From Sediminibacterium sp. (GTDB taxonomy: Bacteria; Bacteroidota; Bacteroidia; Chitinophagales; Chitinophagaceae), in assembly GCF_030695065.1 (NCBI RefSeq), contig NZ_JAUYTR010000025.1, positions 62,001 through 126,000 on the forward strand: a DNA stretch of 64,000 nt. The letters run 5' to 3'. Both the position numbers and the translations under genes were made by a program. A model generated the notes under the pieces. That model had not been told where the DNA came from. It searched no databases and saw only the letters and a program-made list of their open reading frames with translations. This document shows positions 37,897-46,569 of this stretch, one piece after another. Position 1 is the stretch's first letter; every line of letters begins with the position of its first letter.

Positions 37897-39765
37897 ATGA
37901 ATATGCAAAAATTGACTTTTTCTTTTTTGGTGGGATGCTTGTTATTGAGCACTGTATTGTTGGCACAGCCCGATCGCTGGCAGCAAAAAATCAAGTACAC
38001 TATTAATGTGAACATGAATGTAGAGACCAATCGATTTAGTGGTACCGAAAAGATTGATTATTTCAATCAATCTCCAGATACCCTTACTAAAATATTCATG
38101 CACTTGTATTGGAATGCATTTCAGCCCAATAGCAGTATGGACGTTAGAAGCAGGGAATTAGGAAAAACCAAACTAGCCGATCCAAGAAGAAACAACGATG
38201 GATTAGATTGGGATGCAAGAGTGAAAGATAGAATCAGCAAATTAAAGCCTGATGAAATCGGGTACCAAAATGTAAAATCTGTTTTAATTAATGGTGTTGC
38301 ACAAAAGTTAATTGAGCATGAAACCATATTAGAAATTGTATTGGCTAAACCCATTTTGCCAAAGTCTAAAATAACGATGGATGTTGCATTTGAAGCTCAA
38401 GTGCCTGTTCAAATAAGAAGAAGCGGAAGAGACAATGCAGAAGGCATTCGTTATAGTATGGCGCAGTGGTATCCTAAGGTGGTAGAATACGATTACCAAG
38501 GATGGCATGCCAATCCATATATAGCACGTGAGTTCTATGGTGTATGGGGAGACTTTGATGTAAATATTACCATTGATAAAAAATACTTGGTAACCGCAGG
38601 TGGCGATTTATTAAATGCCAATGAAATAGGATTTGGATACGAAGCCAAAGGGGTTCAAGTAAAACCAGCAACTGGCAATACCTTAACCTGGAAATGGCAA
38701 GCGAATAATGTGCATGATTTTATGTGGGCAGCAGATCCAAATTATAAATTAATAACCAGAACTATACCTGGTGGCCCATTATTAAAAGTGGTGTATAAGC
38801 AAGTAGATTCTTTAGAGAATCGCTGGCAAAAAATGGCCGATACTTGTGCATTAATTTATCCAATCATTGCTAAAACATTTGGAGCTTATCCATACAAGAC
38901 CTACACATTTGTACAGGGCGGAGATGGTGGTATGGAATATCCTATGGCTACTTTATTAAAAAGTGCCAGTATAGGAACCGCCATACACGAATGGATGCAT
39001 AGCTGGTACCAGATGATTTTAGGTAGTAATGAATCTTTGTATGCATGGATGGATGAAGGCTTTACCGATTATTCAAGCACTAGGGCAATGGCTACCATGA
39101 GAAACAGTCCTGGCTTTTGGTACAATGGTTCTTACGGCGGATACTACAGATTAGCAAGAAGTGGATATGAAGAGCCTGCAAGCACACACGCCGATCATTT
39201 TAATACCAATTTTGCTTCTACTTCTTCAGCGTATAGTAAGGGTGCTGTTTTCATGGAGCAGTTGGGTTATATAGTTGGTGCAGATACCAGAGATAAAATT
39301 TTGCACGCTTATTTTAATACTTGGAAATTCAAGCATCCCAATCCAAATGATTTTATTAGAGTAGCAGAAAAAGTAAGTGGGTTAGAATTAGATTGGTATA
39401 AAGAGTATTGGATCTATAGTACTAAAACCATTGATTATGCAGTGGGAGACATTACTATGGTAGATAATAAAACCAGTATCACCATCAAACGCGTTGGTAA
39501 AATGCCTATGCCAATTGATGTATTGGTTACTTATAAAGATGGTACACAAGAAATGCACTATATGCCTTTGAATTTGATGTATGGTGCTAAGTCATCAGAA
39601 ACCAAAGTGCCCACTACCGTGCATGCTCCTTGGAAGTGGACACATCCCGATTATAGCTTTACAACCAGTAGGGCTGTAGGAGAAATTAAATCAATTGAAA
39701 TTGATCCAAGCCAACGATTAGCAGATATTAACAAGACGAATAATAAGCTAGTGATTCCTGAATAA
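37897..39765 (+). CDS. Exported M1-family aminopeptidase-like metallopeptidase
   Basis: A 622-residue zinc peptidase. The signal peptide MNMQKLTFSFLVGCLLLSTV... ends at LLAQP. An N-terminal M1-type beta domain (YTINVNMNVETNRFSGTEKIDYFNQSPDTL) precedes the catalytic domain, with GGDGGMEYPM (the GAMEN equivalent) and HEWMH plus the third ligand Glu in YAWMDEGFTDY. It is probably periplasmic. The start at 37897 is preferred over an in-frame TTG at 37855 because it begins the signal peptide. Confidence 0.9.
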   Translation: MNMQKLTFSFLVGCLLLSTVLLAQPDRWQQKIKYTINVNMNVETNRFSGTEKIDYFNQSPDTLTKIFMHLYWNAFQPNSSMDVRSRELGKTKLADPRRNNDGLDWDARVKDRISKLKPDEIGYQNVKSVLINGVAQKLIEHETILEIVLAKPILPKSKITMDVAFEAQVPVQIRRSGRDNAEGIRYSMAQWYPKVVEYDYQGWHANPYIAREFYGVWGDFDVNITIDKKYLVTAGGDLLNANEIGFGYEAKGVQVKPATGNTLTWKWQANNVHDFMWAADPNYKLITRTIPGGPLLKVVYKQVDSLENRWQKMADTCALIYPIIAKTFGAYPYKTYTFVQGGDGGMEYPMATLLKSASIGTAIHEWMHSWYQMILGSNESLYAWMDEGFTDYSSTRAMATMRNSPGFWYNGSYGGYYRLARSGYEEPASTHADHFNTNFASTSSAYSKGAVFMEQLGYIVGADTRDKILHAYFNTWKFKHPNPNDFIRVAEKVSGLELDWYKEYWIYSTKTIDYAVGDITMVDNKTSITIKRVGKMPMPIDVLVTYKDGTQEMHYMPLNLMYGAKSSETKVPTTVHAPWKWTHPDYSFTTSRAVGEIKSIEIDPSQRLADINKTNNKLVIPE

Positions 39766-39784
39766 GGAATGTTGAAATTATGAG

Positions 39785-39817
39785 AAACCGTCCTGAATAA
39801 TTGGGACGGTTTTTTTA
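39785..39817. terminator. Bidirectional terminator
   Basis: AAACCGTCC at 39785-39793 pairs with GGACGGTTT across a short loop, followed by a T run. It separates the M1 peptidase gene from the convergent rsmG; its T run reaches the rsmG stop codon. Confidence 0.8.
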
Positions 39818-40471
39818 TTTGGCTACGTGAATTATATATTTCTCCTCAAAATAAGACTCAGGAAATATTTTGAAAATCGGCATCATTTTAGGACGGGCAC
39901 CACTCTCAAAAATTTCTTGATTGAGGTCGCCCCCTTTTAAACAAATCAAACCATTTCTTAACCCCCCATCTGTAATTGGCGTGGTAGGTTTTTTTATGAG
40001 TGGCATGCTCCACTTCAATAATTCTTTTAATGGTGCTACTGCTCTAGAAACGGCAAAATCAAATTTTCGGTTAGTAATGTCTTCGGCTCTGGTATGTTTG
40101 GTGGTGATATTTTTTATACCTGCACCTTCGCAAACAGCTTCTACTACTTTTAATTTCTTAGCAATGCTGTCTACCAAATGAAATTGAACTTCCGGAAAAA
40201 AAATGGCCAATGGAACACCAGGAAATCCGCCACCACAGCCAATATCAATGATATTCATGCCCTTGGAAAAGTCTGCAATAGCGGCAATGCTTAAGGAGTG
40301 TAAAACATGGTGTAAATAAATGCTATCTATATCTTTTCTAGAAACTACATTTATTTTAGCATTCCAATCTTTGTATAATTCTTCCAATAATCTATACTGC
40401 TCTAGCTGTGTGGGCGTAAAGTCGTCGAAGTATTTGGTTATTAGTTCCAGTTTTTGCGGGGCGCTTTCCAT
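39815..40471 (-). CDS. rsmG: 16S rRNA (guanine-527-N7)-methyltransferase
   Basis: A 218-residue methyltransferase (formerly GidB). SAM motif NIIDIGCGGGFPGVPLAIFFPE is followed by LVDSIAKKLKVVEAV and the catalytic-region FDFAVSRAVAPL. The start at 40471 (MESAPQKLELITKYF) fits the family; the longer frame overlaps the glycosyltransferase gene. Even with this start the two overlap by 31 bases, so they are cotranscribed and probably translationally coupled. Confidence 0.92.
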   Translation of the reverse strand: MESAPQKLELITKYFDDFTPTQLEQYRLLEELYKDWNAKINVVSRKDIDSIYLHHVLHSLSIAAIADFSKGMNIIDIGCGGGFPGVPLAIFFPEVQFHLVDSIAKKLKVVEAVCEGAGIKNITTKHTRAEDITNRKFDFAVSRAVAPLKELLKWSMPLIKKPTTPITDGGLRNGLICLKGGDLNQEIFESGARPKMMPIFKIFPESYFEEKYIIHVAK

Positions 40472-41565
40472 ATAGCAGGTACAGTAAATAGGTAATAAAA
40501 AAACATCCAAATATCTAAGAACAAGAACCAAGGATATAGGTCTTTCTCATTCAGTTTGTTCATGCCTTTGTACAATACAATAGCTTGTACAATAAAGCGA
40601 AGTGCAAAAACACCAACGGCCAATTGCCAGTTGAAAAATACGATGCTCAATACCATTAATGGGTAAACCAAGAACAAGGAAAACGAATACAATCCCAATA
40701 AAAATTTATGTATTGGTTTATAATATTTACCTGTTGAATAGTGGCGATATTTTTGGGTCATCCATTCTCCCCAGCTATTTTTGGCATCACTTAATGTATG
40801 CGTATCGTGGTCTAATAAAATGGCTGTATTTTCTGCAGTTGCTACTTGGTTGATGAACAAATCATCGTCTCCACTTGGTATTTGATTAATGGAAGAGAAG
40901 CCTTTGTTTTTAAAGAAAATTTCTTTTTTATAACTTAAGTTTCTACCAACGCCCATATAGGGTTTGCCTGCCAACGCATAAGAGAAATATTGTAAAGCAG
41001 TGTGGAAAGTTTCAAAACGAATCAACTTATTTAGTAAACCAGGTTTCTTATGATAGGCACCATAACCTAAAACAATTTCTGTTTCATCTTCATATGCTCC
41101 TTGCATTTTCTTTATCCAGTTTTCAGATGCCGGAACACAGTCTGCATCTGTTAATAGGACAATTTCATACTTAGCGCTTTTAATCCCCATAGACAAAGGA
41201 AATTTCTTACCACTGATCATCTTAGCTTCTTGGGTAAGTTCTATCATATTCAGGTTCTTAAAAGAGCGCCTGAATTCGTCAATTACATATTTACTTTCGT
41301 CGGTAGAGTTGTCGTTTACTAAAACCACTTCATGCGTGGTGGCATAATCTTGTACTAGTACTCCAGGTAAATTTTTTACCAAATTATGGGCTTCGTCTCG
41401 TGCGCATATAATTACCGAAACAGGATGTTCAACTGAAGTTTCTTTTTCGATTGCTTTATAATAAGCCATTCTTCTAAAGAAATACAGGTAATAAAAAACC
41501 TGTATAGCTATAACAGTACAGAAAAGTCCGAAACAAATGGTCCAGACAATAGCGGGTATGATCAT
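40441..41565 (-). CDS. Membrane-associated family 2 glycosyltransferase
   Basis: A 374-residue glycosyltransferase. An N-terminal membrane helix (residues 1-28) is followed by a GT-A domain with VSVIICARDEAHNLVKNLPG, the DxD-like LTDADCVPASENWI, and a later SGDDDLFINQ acceptor-site acid. Two or three C-terminal membrane helices follow. The donor and acceptor sugars are not predictable. I prefer the start at 41565 (MIIPAIVW) to 41583, but both are possible. It lies upstream of rsmG and is divergent from tgt. Confidence 0.85.
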   Translation of the reverse strand: MIIPAIVWTICFGLFCTVIAIQVFYYLYFFRRMAYYKAIEKETSVEHPVSVIICARDEAHNLVKNLPGVLVQDYATTHEVVLVNDNSTDESKYVIDEFRRSFKNLNMIELTQEAKMISGKKFPLSMGIKSAKYEIVLLTDADCVPASENWIKKMQGAYEDETEIVLGYGAYHKKPGLLNKLIRFETFHTALQYFSYALAGKPYMGVGRNLSYKKEIFFKNKGFSSINQIPSGDDDLFINQVATAENTAILLDHDTHTLSDAKNSWGEWMTQKYRHYSTGKYYKPIHKFLLGLYSFSLFLVYPLMVLSIVFFNWQLAVGVFALRFIVQAIVLYKGMNKLNEKDLYPWFLFLDIWMFFYYLFTVPAIWKAPRKNWN

Positions 41566-41590
41566 GCCGCAAAAATAGGGCAAAGACCAC

Positions 41591-41598
41591 TACTTTTG
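41591..41598 (+). promoter_or_regulatory. Bacteroidota -7 box for tgt with almost no leader
   Basis: TACTTTTG matches TAnnTTTG and ends five bases before the tgt ATG at 41603. If this box is used, the mRNA would be leaderless or nearly so. No clear -33 TTG is seen. Confidence 0.45.
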
Positions 41599-41602
41599 TA
41601 GG

Positions 41603-42742
41603 ATGGCCGCACTAAGTTTTACACTAAAAAATACCGCAAATGGATCTGCAGCAAGAGCGGGTGTTATTGAAACAGACCATGGAACCATTCAAACGCCCAT
41701 CTTCATGCCAGTAGGCACCGTAGGGTCGGTAAAAGCAGTAACCCAACAGCAATTGAAGTTGGATGTACAAGCCCAGATTATTTTAGGCAATACCTATCAT
41801 TTATATTTAAGACCTGGAACAGAAGTGTTGGAAGCAGCGGGGGGATTGCACCGCTTCAATGGATGGGACCGCCCCATTTTAACCGATAGTGGTGGATACC
41901 AGGTATTTTCTTTGGCAGCCAATAGAAAAATTAAGGAAGAGGGGGTAGTATTTCAGTCTCATATTGATGGAAGCAAGCACTTGTTTTCTCCTGAGTCGGT
42001 AATGGATATTCAGCGAAGTATTGGAGCCGATATCATCATGGCATTCGACGAATGTCCTCCGTATCCAAGCACGTATGAATATGCTAAAAAAAGCATGGAG
42101 TTAACCCATCGTTGGTTAAATAGGTGTATTGCACGATTGGCTGAAACACCTGATAAATATGGCTATACACAAAATTTATTTCCCATAGTACAAGGAAGTA
42201 CTTACAAAGATTTGCGAAAAGCCTCTTGTGAATTTATTGCTTCCCGTGGAGCAGTTGGGAATGCCATTGGCGGATTAAGTGTAGGAGAGCCCGAAGACAT
42301 GATGTACGAATTTACTGCATTGTGTACAGAGCACTTGCCTTTAGATAAACCTCGGTATTTAATGGGTGTAGGAACTCCATGGAATTTATTGGAGTGTATT
42401 GATTTAGGTATTGATATGTTTGATTGTGTAATGCCCACTCGCAATGGCCGAAACGGTATGTTGTTTACTACACAAGGCGTAATTAATATCCGAAATAAAA
42501 AATGGTACAAAGACTTTAGCCCCATTGATCCTGGGCTGCCTTCTGAAACCAGCCAGTATTATACTAAAGCATATTTGCGTCATTTATTTGTAGCAGAAGA
42601 AATTTTGGGATTACAAATCGCCAGCATACATAACTTAAGTTTTTATTTGTGGTTGGTGGGTGAAGCAAGAAAGCATATTCTAGACAATACATTCGGCAGT
42701 TGGAAGAAAGAAATGTTGGAGATACTAAAGCGGCGATTATAA
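41603..42742 (+). CDS. tgt: tRNA-guanine transglycosylase (Bacteroidota type)
   Basis: Swaps guanine for preQ1 in the wobble position of GUN-anticodon tRNAs. The 379-residue product has FMPVGTVGSVKAV, LTDSGGYQVFSL (first catalytic Asp), FDECPPYP and the nucleophile region FDCVMPTRNGRNGML. The canonical CxCxxC zinc cysteines before the C-terminal helix are missing: the equivalent segment reads PGLPSETSQYYTKAYLRHL. From memory, other Bacteroidota Tgt sequences lack them too. The ATG at 41603 begins the family homology. Confidence 0.93.
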   Translation: MAALSFTLKNTANGSAARAGVIETDHGTIQTPIFMPVGTVGSVKAVTQQQLKLDVQAQIILGNTYHLYLRPGTEVLEAAGGLHRFNGWDRPILTDSGGYQVFSLAANRKIKEEGVVFQSHIDGSKHLFSPESVMDIQRSIGADIIMAFDECPPYPSTYEYAKKSMELTHRWLNRCIARLAETPDKYGYTQNLFPIVQGSTYKDLRKASCEFIASRGAVGNAIGGLSVGEPEDMMYEFTALCTEHLPLDKPRYLMGVGTPWNLLECIDLGIDMFDCVMPTRNGRNGMLFTTQGVINIRNKKWYKDFSPIDPGLPSETSQYYTKAYLRHLFVAEEILGLQIASIHNLSFYLWLVGEARKHILDNTFGSWKKEMLEILKRRL

Positions 42743-42885
42743 TCCCCTTGGAAAACAGCATGTGGATAAGCGTAAACTAAATTTATATTTATTCACTTAT
42801 ATACTAATTGTATTTAGTGTTGCAAATTCAGTGGTAGATTAGCATTACTTACTAATCCGCTACCTCTGAAGCCCTAAAATTGATA

Positions 42886-42903
42886 CATCCATTTTCATGG
42901 ATG
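42886..42903. repeat. Small hairpin in the promoter region of the LptF/LptG gene
   Basis: CATCCAT and ATGGATG flank a four-base loop just upstream of the -7 box at 42912. It could be an operator or merely an mRNA or DNA hairpin. Confidence 0.35.
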
Positions 42904-42911
42904 TATTTTTC

Positions 42912-42919
42912 TATCTTTG
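42912..42919 (+). promoter_or_regulatory. Bacteroidota -7 box for the LptF/LptG gene with almost no leader
   Basis: TATCTTTG matches TAnnTTTG and ends six bases before the ATG at 42925, again implying a leaderless or near-leaderless transcript. Confidence 0.45.
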
Positions 42920-42924
42920 AGTTA

Positions 42925-44016
42925 ATGAAGAAGCTTGATTGGTACATACTCAAAAAATTCCTCACTACTTTCTTCTTTGCTATATTTCTTTTTGCTGTTA
43001 TTGCTATTGTGGTAGATGTAAGCGAAAAGACCGATGATTTTGTGCGTTCACAGTTGGGTTTTAGGCGGATTATAACCGACTATTACGCAGGCTTTATACC
43101 ACATATAATTGCCCTCTTATTTCCATTATTTGTTTTTATTGCTGTAATCTTTTTCACTTCTAAAATGGCGGGGAATAGTGAAATAGTTGCCATACTAGCT
43201 AGTGGAACTGGTTATTCAAGGTGGTTAAGACCGTATTGGATAGGGGGAATTTTAATGGCTACTTTATTATGGTTTGCCAATCAATATATAGTTCCCAAGG
43301 CCAATGTATTGCGCGGTAATTTTGAAGCGAAATACATAGATGCCAATTCTAGTTATAACGCGTTATTGGGTCAGTCGAATCATATTTATTTGCGCATAGA
43401 CTCATTCACTTATGCGGGCATTCATTATTATGATACGCTGGTAAAAAGAGGCGGCCCAGTATTTTTGTACACGGTAAAAGACAATAAAGTAACCGAAAAC
43501 CTGAGAGCAGAATCTATTATTTGGGATACGGCCAGTAAAAAATGGAAGTTGGATGTTTTATTAGATCGGAAATTGAAACCCATGCAGGAGATGGTGGTAA
43601 ATGAAACCACACGATTAATGAATTTCAATTTTAAACCATCCGATTTAACGCGAGATAAATACACCAAAGACAAATTAACAACCCCAGAATTAACCCGATT
43701 TATTGCATTGGAAGAATTAAGGGGATCGGAGGGCTTGAATAGTTTGAAAGTAGAGCGATATAGGCGAGACGCTACTTGTGTAACAGTAATTTTGTTGACT
43801 TTGATAGGAGCTATAGTAGCGGGAAGAAAAGTTAGGGGCGGAAGTGGGGTGCATTTGGCAGTTGGTTTTGTAACAGCAGCATTGTTCATTATCACCGATC
43901 GATTCTCTACCATATTTTCTACTAAGGGTAATTTGCCACCATTAATGGCAGCCTGGATACCTAATATGATATTCCTAATAGTTGTAGTATATCTATACAG
44001 AACGGCACCAAAATAA
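42925..44016 (+). CDS. LptF/LptG family lipopolysaccharide export permease
   Basis: A 363-residue inner-membrane subunit of the LptB2FG transporter that extracts lipopolysaccharide toward the outer membrane. The first helix (KKFLTTFFFAIFLFAVIAIVVDV) is followed by the periplasmic jellyroll domain (about residues 120-250) and three C-terminal helices (VTVILLTLIGAIVAG, VHLAVGFVTAALFII, WIPNMIFLIVVVYL). Whether it is LptF or LptG cannot be settled here. The ATG at 42925 was chosen because it follows a promoter box; the upstream ATG lies inside that promoter. Confidence 0.9.
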   Translation: MKKLDWYILKKFLTTFFFAIFLFAVIAIVVDVSEKTDDFVRSQLGFRRIITDYYAGFIPHIIALLFPLFVFIAVIFFTSKMAGNSEIVAILASGTGYSRWLRPYWIGGILMATLLWFANQYIVPKANVLRGNFEAKYIDANSSYNALLGQSNHIYLRIDSFTYAGIHYYDTLVKRGGPVFLYTVKDNKVTENLRAESIIWDTASKKWKLDVLLDRKLKPMQEMVVNETTRLMNFNFKPSDLTRDKYTKDKLTTPELTRFIALEELRGSEGLNSLKVERYRRDATCVTVILLTLIGAIVAGRKVRGGSGVHLAVGFVTAALFIITDRFSTIFSTKGNLPPLMAAWIPNMIFLIVVVYLYRTAPK

Positions 44017-44051
44017 TTATTTGTGAAATTTTGAAACAAGACTGGCATTGA

Positions 44052-44083
44052 TTTTGTTGTAGTTGCAACTTCAATTACCTTTG
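44052..44083 (+). promoter_or_regulatory. Well-matched Bacteroidota promoter for citrate synthase
   Basis: TTTTG at 44052-44056 is followed after 19 bases by TACCTTTG at 44076-44083, matching the -33 TTG and -7 TAnnTTTG pattern with the expected spacing. The leader to the ATG at 44114 is about 25 bases. Confidence 0.7.
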
Positions 44084-44113
44084 AAACATTAGATTATCTA
44101 ACAATAGATTGCC

Positions 44114-45436
44114 ATGGGAATAATCAAAGACAGGTTTAAAGCAAAGGCTGATATAGCCAGTGCCGAGATAAAATCAATTATTAAGGAACACGGAAATAAA
44201 AAAGTAGGGGAAGTAACCCTGGCCCAGATATACCAAGGAATGCGTGGTATTACAGGTTTGGTTACCGAGACCAGCTTATTAGATGCCCAAGAAGGAATTC
44301 GCTTCCGCGGACATTCTATTCCAGAATTGCAACAAAAATTGCCCAAGGCACCCAATGGCGGAGAACCTTTGCCAGAAGGATTATTCCATTTAATGTTGGT
44401 AGGAGACTTGCCTACAGAAGAAGAAGCCAACCATATTACCAGTGTATGGCAGCGCAGAAGCCATGTTCCCAATCATGTATTTGCAACCATTGATGCATTG
44501 CCGTTGAGCACACATCCGATGACCATGTTTGTGGTAGGGGTAATGGCCTTGCAAACAGAAAGCAATTTTGCTAAAGAGTATTCCAAAGGAATGAATAAGA
44601 AAGACTATTGGAATGCTACTTACGACGATGCTATGGATTTGATTGCACGTTTGCCAAGAATTGCAGCTTATATCTATAGAAGAAAGTACAAGAACAACGA
44701 TCATATTCAACCCAATGGTTTGTTAGATTGGGCAGGCAACTTTGCCCATATGATGGGATACGACGATGAAAGCTTTAAGGAGTTGATGCGTTTGTATATG
44801 ACCATTCATGCAGATCATGAAGGTGGAAACGTTTCTGCACATACCACCCATTTAGTAGGTTCTGCATTAAGCGATCCATTCTTGAGTTATGCAGCAGGAA
44901 TGAACGGATTAGCGGGTCCATTGCATGGATTGGCTAACCAAGAAGTAATTAAGTGGATTTTTGAAATGCAAGAGCAACTAGGCACTGATAGTCCTAGCAA
45001 AGAGCAGATAGCACAATATGTTCAAGATACGCTTACATCTGGTAAAGTAGTACCAGGATATGGCCACGCAGTTCTGCGTAAGACCGATCCAAGATTTACT
45101 GCACAAATGGAGTTTGGTAAAAAGCATATGCCCGATGATAAATTGGTGAACACTGTTTGGAATATTTACGAAACAGTTCCACCTATTTTACAATCATTGG
45201 GAAAGATTAAAAATCCTTGGCCGAATGTAGACGCACATAGTGGAGCATTATTGGTACACTACGGATTTGTAGAGTATGAGTTCTATACAGTATTATTTGC
45301 CGTAAGCCGCGCGTTAGGTGTTATGGCTAGCTTATGTTGGGATAGGGCATTGGGCTCACCATTAGAGCGTCCAAAGAGTGTTACCACCGAGTCGGTAAAA
45401 TTATGGTTAGAAGGTAAAGATCAAATTTGGGAGTAA
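44114..45436 (+). CDS. Citrate synthase of the mitochondrial (eukaryotic) type
   Basis: Condenses acetyl-CoA and oxaloacetate to citrate at the entry of the TCA cycle. The 440-residue protein follows mitochondrial citrate synthase rather than the shorter or type II bacterial forms. It has HEGGNVSAHTTHLVGSALSD, NGLAGPLHGLANQEV (catalytic His), PGYGHAVLRKTDPR (catalytic His) and NPWPNVDAHSGALL (catalytic Asp). A strong promoter precedes it and a terminator follows, so it is probably monocistronic. Confidence 0.95.
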   Translation: MGIIKDRFKAKADIASAEIKSIIKEHGNKKVGEVTLAQIYQGMRGITGLVTETSLLDAQEGIRFRGHSIPELQQKLPKAPNGGEPLPEGLFHLMLVGDLPTEEEANHITSVWQRRSHVPNHVFATIDALPLSTHPMTMFVVGVMALQTESNFAKEYSKGMNKKDYWNATYDDAMDLIARLPRIAAYIYRRKYKNNDHIQPNGLLDWAGNFAHMMGYDDESFKELMRLYMTIHADHEGGNVSAHTTHLVGSALSDPFLSYAAGMNGLAGPLHGLANQEVIKWIFEMQEQLGTDSPSKEQIAQYVQDTLTSGKVVPGYGHAVLRKTDPRFTAQMEFGKKHMPDDKLVNTVWNIYETVPPILQSLGKIKNPWPNVDAHSGALLVHYGFVEYEFYTVLFAVSRALGVMASLCWDRALGSPLERPKSVTTESVKLWLEGKDQIWE

Positions 45437-45886
45437 ATTGGTTATTCAACAGCGCATGCTGTTAAGAAATATTGAGACAGAGCCCGACTATAAAAATGGT
45501 CGGGTTTTTTTGTTGGTAAGATTTGTATATGATTAGCCTATTACTCTATTGTCTCGAAACTTGTTTTATTGTAATTATGTTTGTCCAATTGAACAAATAC
45601 TGCTCCAACTATTTTGTGATAAGTCAGTTGTTTCGTTGTCATTTCTTTGTACAAGTTGTCCATACGAAAAAGTCGTCCAAAATAGTAAAAGTGTTATAAT
45701 TAATTATATGTCTCATTTTGGTTGCCAAGCTGCTTGTAAAAAAATAGCACAAAGCGCAAAATGCTTGTCATCTATAGGAGTTTGAATAATGTAACTCTTA
45801 TAGAAAATTATGTAAAGCTGCTCAGTAGCCCAATGAGTACTTTTACAATTATTACAAATCATTAGAATTTTTTAAACAAAAATACA
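45437..45886. other. 450-base intergenic region with a doubtful Cys-rich frame
   Basis: The left end holds the citrate synthase terminator. A TTG-started frame at 45549-45785 would encode 78 residues with seven to eight cysteines, but it has no recognisable domain, no clear promoter and no family resemblance. It may be a degenerate gene. Nothing else is recognised here. Confidence 0.5.
45482..45511 (+). terminator. Terminator after citrate synthase
   Basis: CCCGAC at 45483-45488 pairs with GTCGGG at 45499-45504 over an A-rich loop and is followed by a run of seven or more T. Confidence 0.8.
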
Positions 45887-46558
45887 ATGGGCAATCATCT
45901 TCTAAAAATTACTTCAATTAACAATATCACATATAATGTTTTGCGAATTGTTACCAATAAACCTAATGGATTCAACTTTAAACCTGGTCAGGCGGCTAAT
46001 ATAGCTATTAACAAAAGTGGTTGGCTAAAAGAAGTAAGACCGTTTACATTTACGAATTTACCAGCCAATAATTCTTTAGAGTTTACCATAAAAACATATC
46101 CAGAGCAGGAAAGCGTCACCAACGAGTTGTTAAAATTAAAACAAGATGACGAGTTAGTCTTACATGATGTTTTCGGAGCAATTACTTATAAGGGTGAAGG
46201 TGTATTTATAGCCGGTGGTGCTGGCATCACACCATTTATTTCTATTTTCAGAAATTTAAAAGCAAAAAATGAGTTAGGTAATAACATGTTATTGTTTGCT
46301 AACAAAACAAGAGCTGATATTATTCTTGAAAGCGAATTAAACGATATGCTGGGTGAAGCATTTGTCAATATCCTATCAGACGAAGAGGTGCAGAATTACC
46401 ATTATGGCAGAGTAACAGAAGAATTTCTAAAAGAGAACGTGACTGATTTTAATCAACAATTTTATATATGTGGTCCACCACCAATGATAAAAGATGTGGA
46501 AATGCAGCTAATCAATTTAGGGGTAACCCAAGACCATATTACAAAAGAAATATTTTAA
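45887..46558 (+). CDS. FAD-dependent flavodoxin/ferredoxin reductase-like oxidoreductase
   Basis: A 223-residue FNR-fold protein. The flavin-binding RPFTFTNLP motif near residue 48 and the nicotinamide-binding GGAGITPFISIF near residue 110 are present. YICGPPPMIKDVE near the C-terminus is the usual CGPPxM block. It has no ferredoxin domain of its own, so it would need a separate electron acceptor. The downstream alpha/beta hydrolase starts 11 bases later, so they form a pair. It lies in the zone between the last housekeeping gene and the tRNA. Confidence 0.85.
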   Translation: MGNHLLKITSINNITYNVLRIVTNKPNGFNFKPGQAANIAINKSGWLKEVRPFTFTNLPANNSLEFTIKTYPEQESVTNELLKLKQDDELVLHDVFGAITYKGEGVFIAGGAGITPFISIFRNLKAKNELGNNMLLFANKTRADIILESELNDMLGEAFVNILSDEEVQNYHYGRVTEEFLKENVTDFNQQFYICGPPPMIKDVEMQLINLGVTQDHITKEIF

Positions 46559-46569
46559 AATTGAACACC

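Noticed and set aside
45549..45785. The Cys-rich frame as a confident gene
   Set aside because: TTG start, no promoter and no recognisable fold; kept only as a finding.
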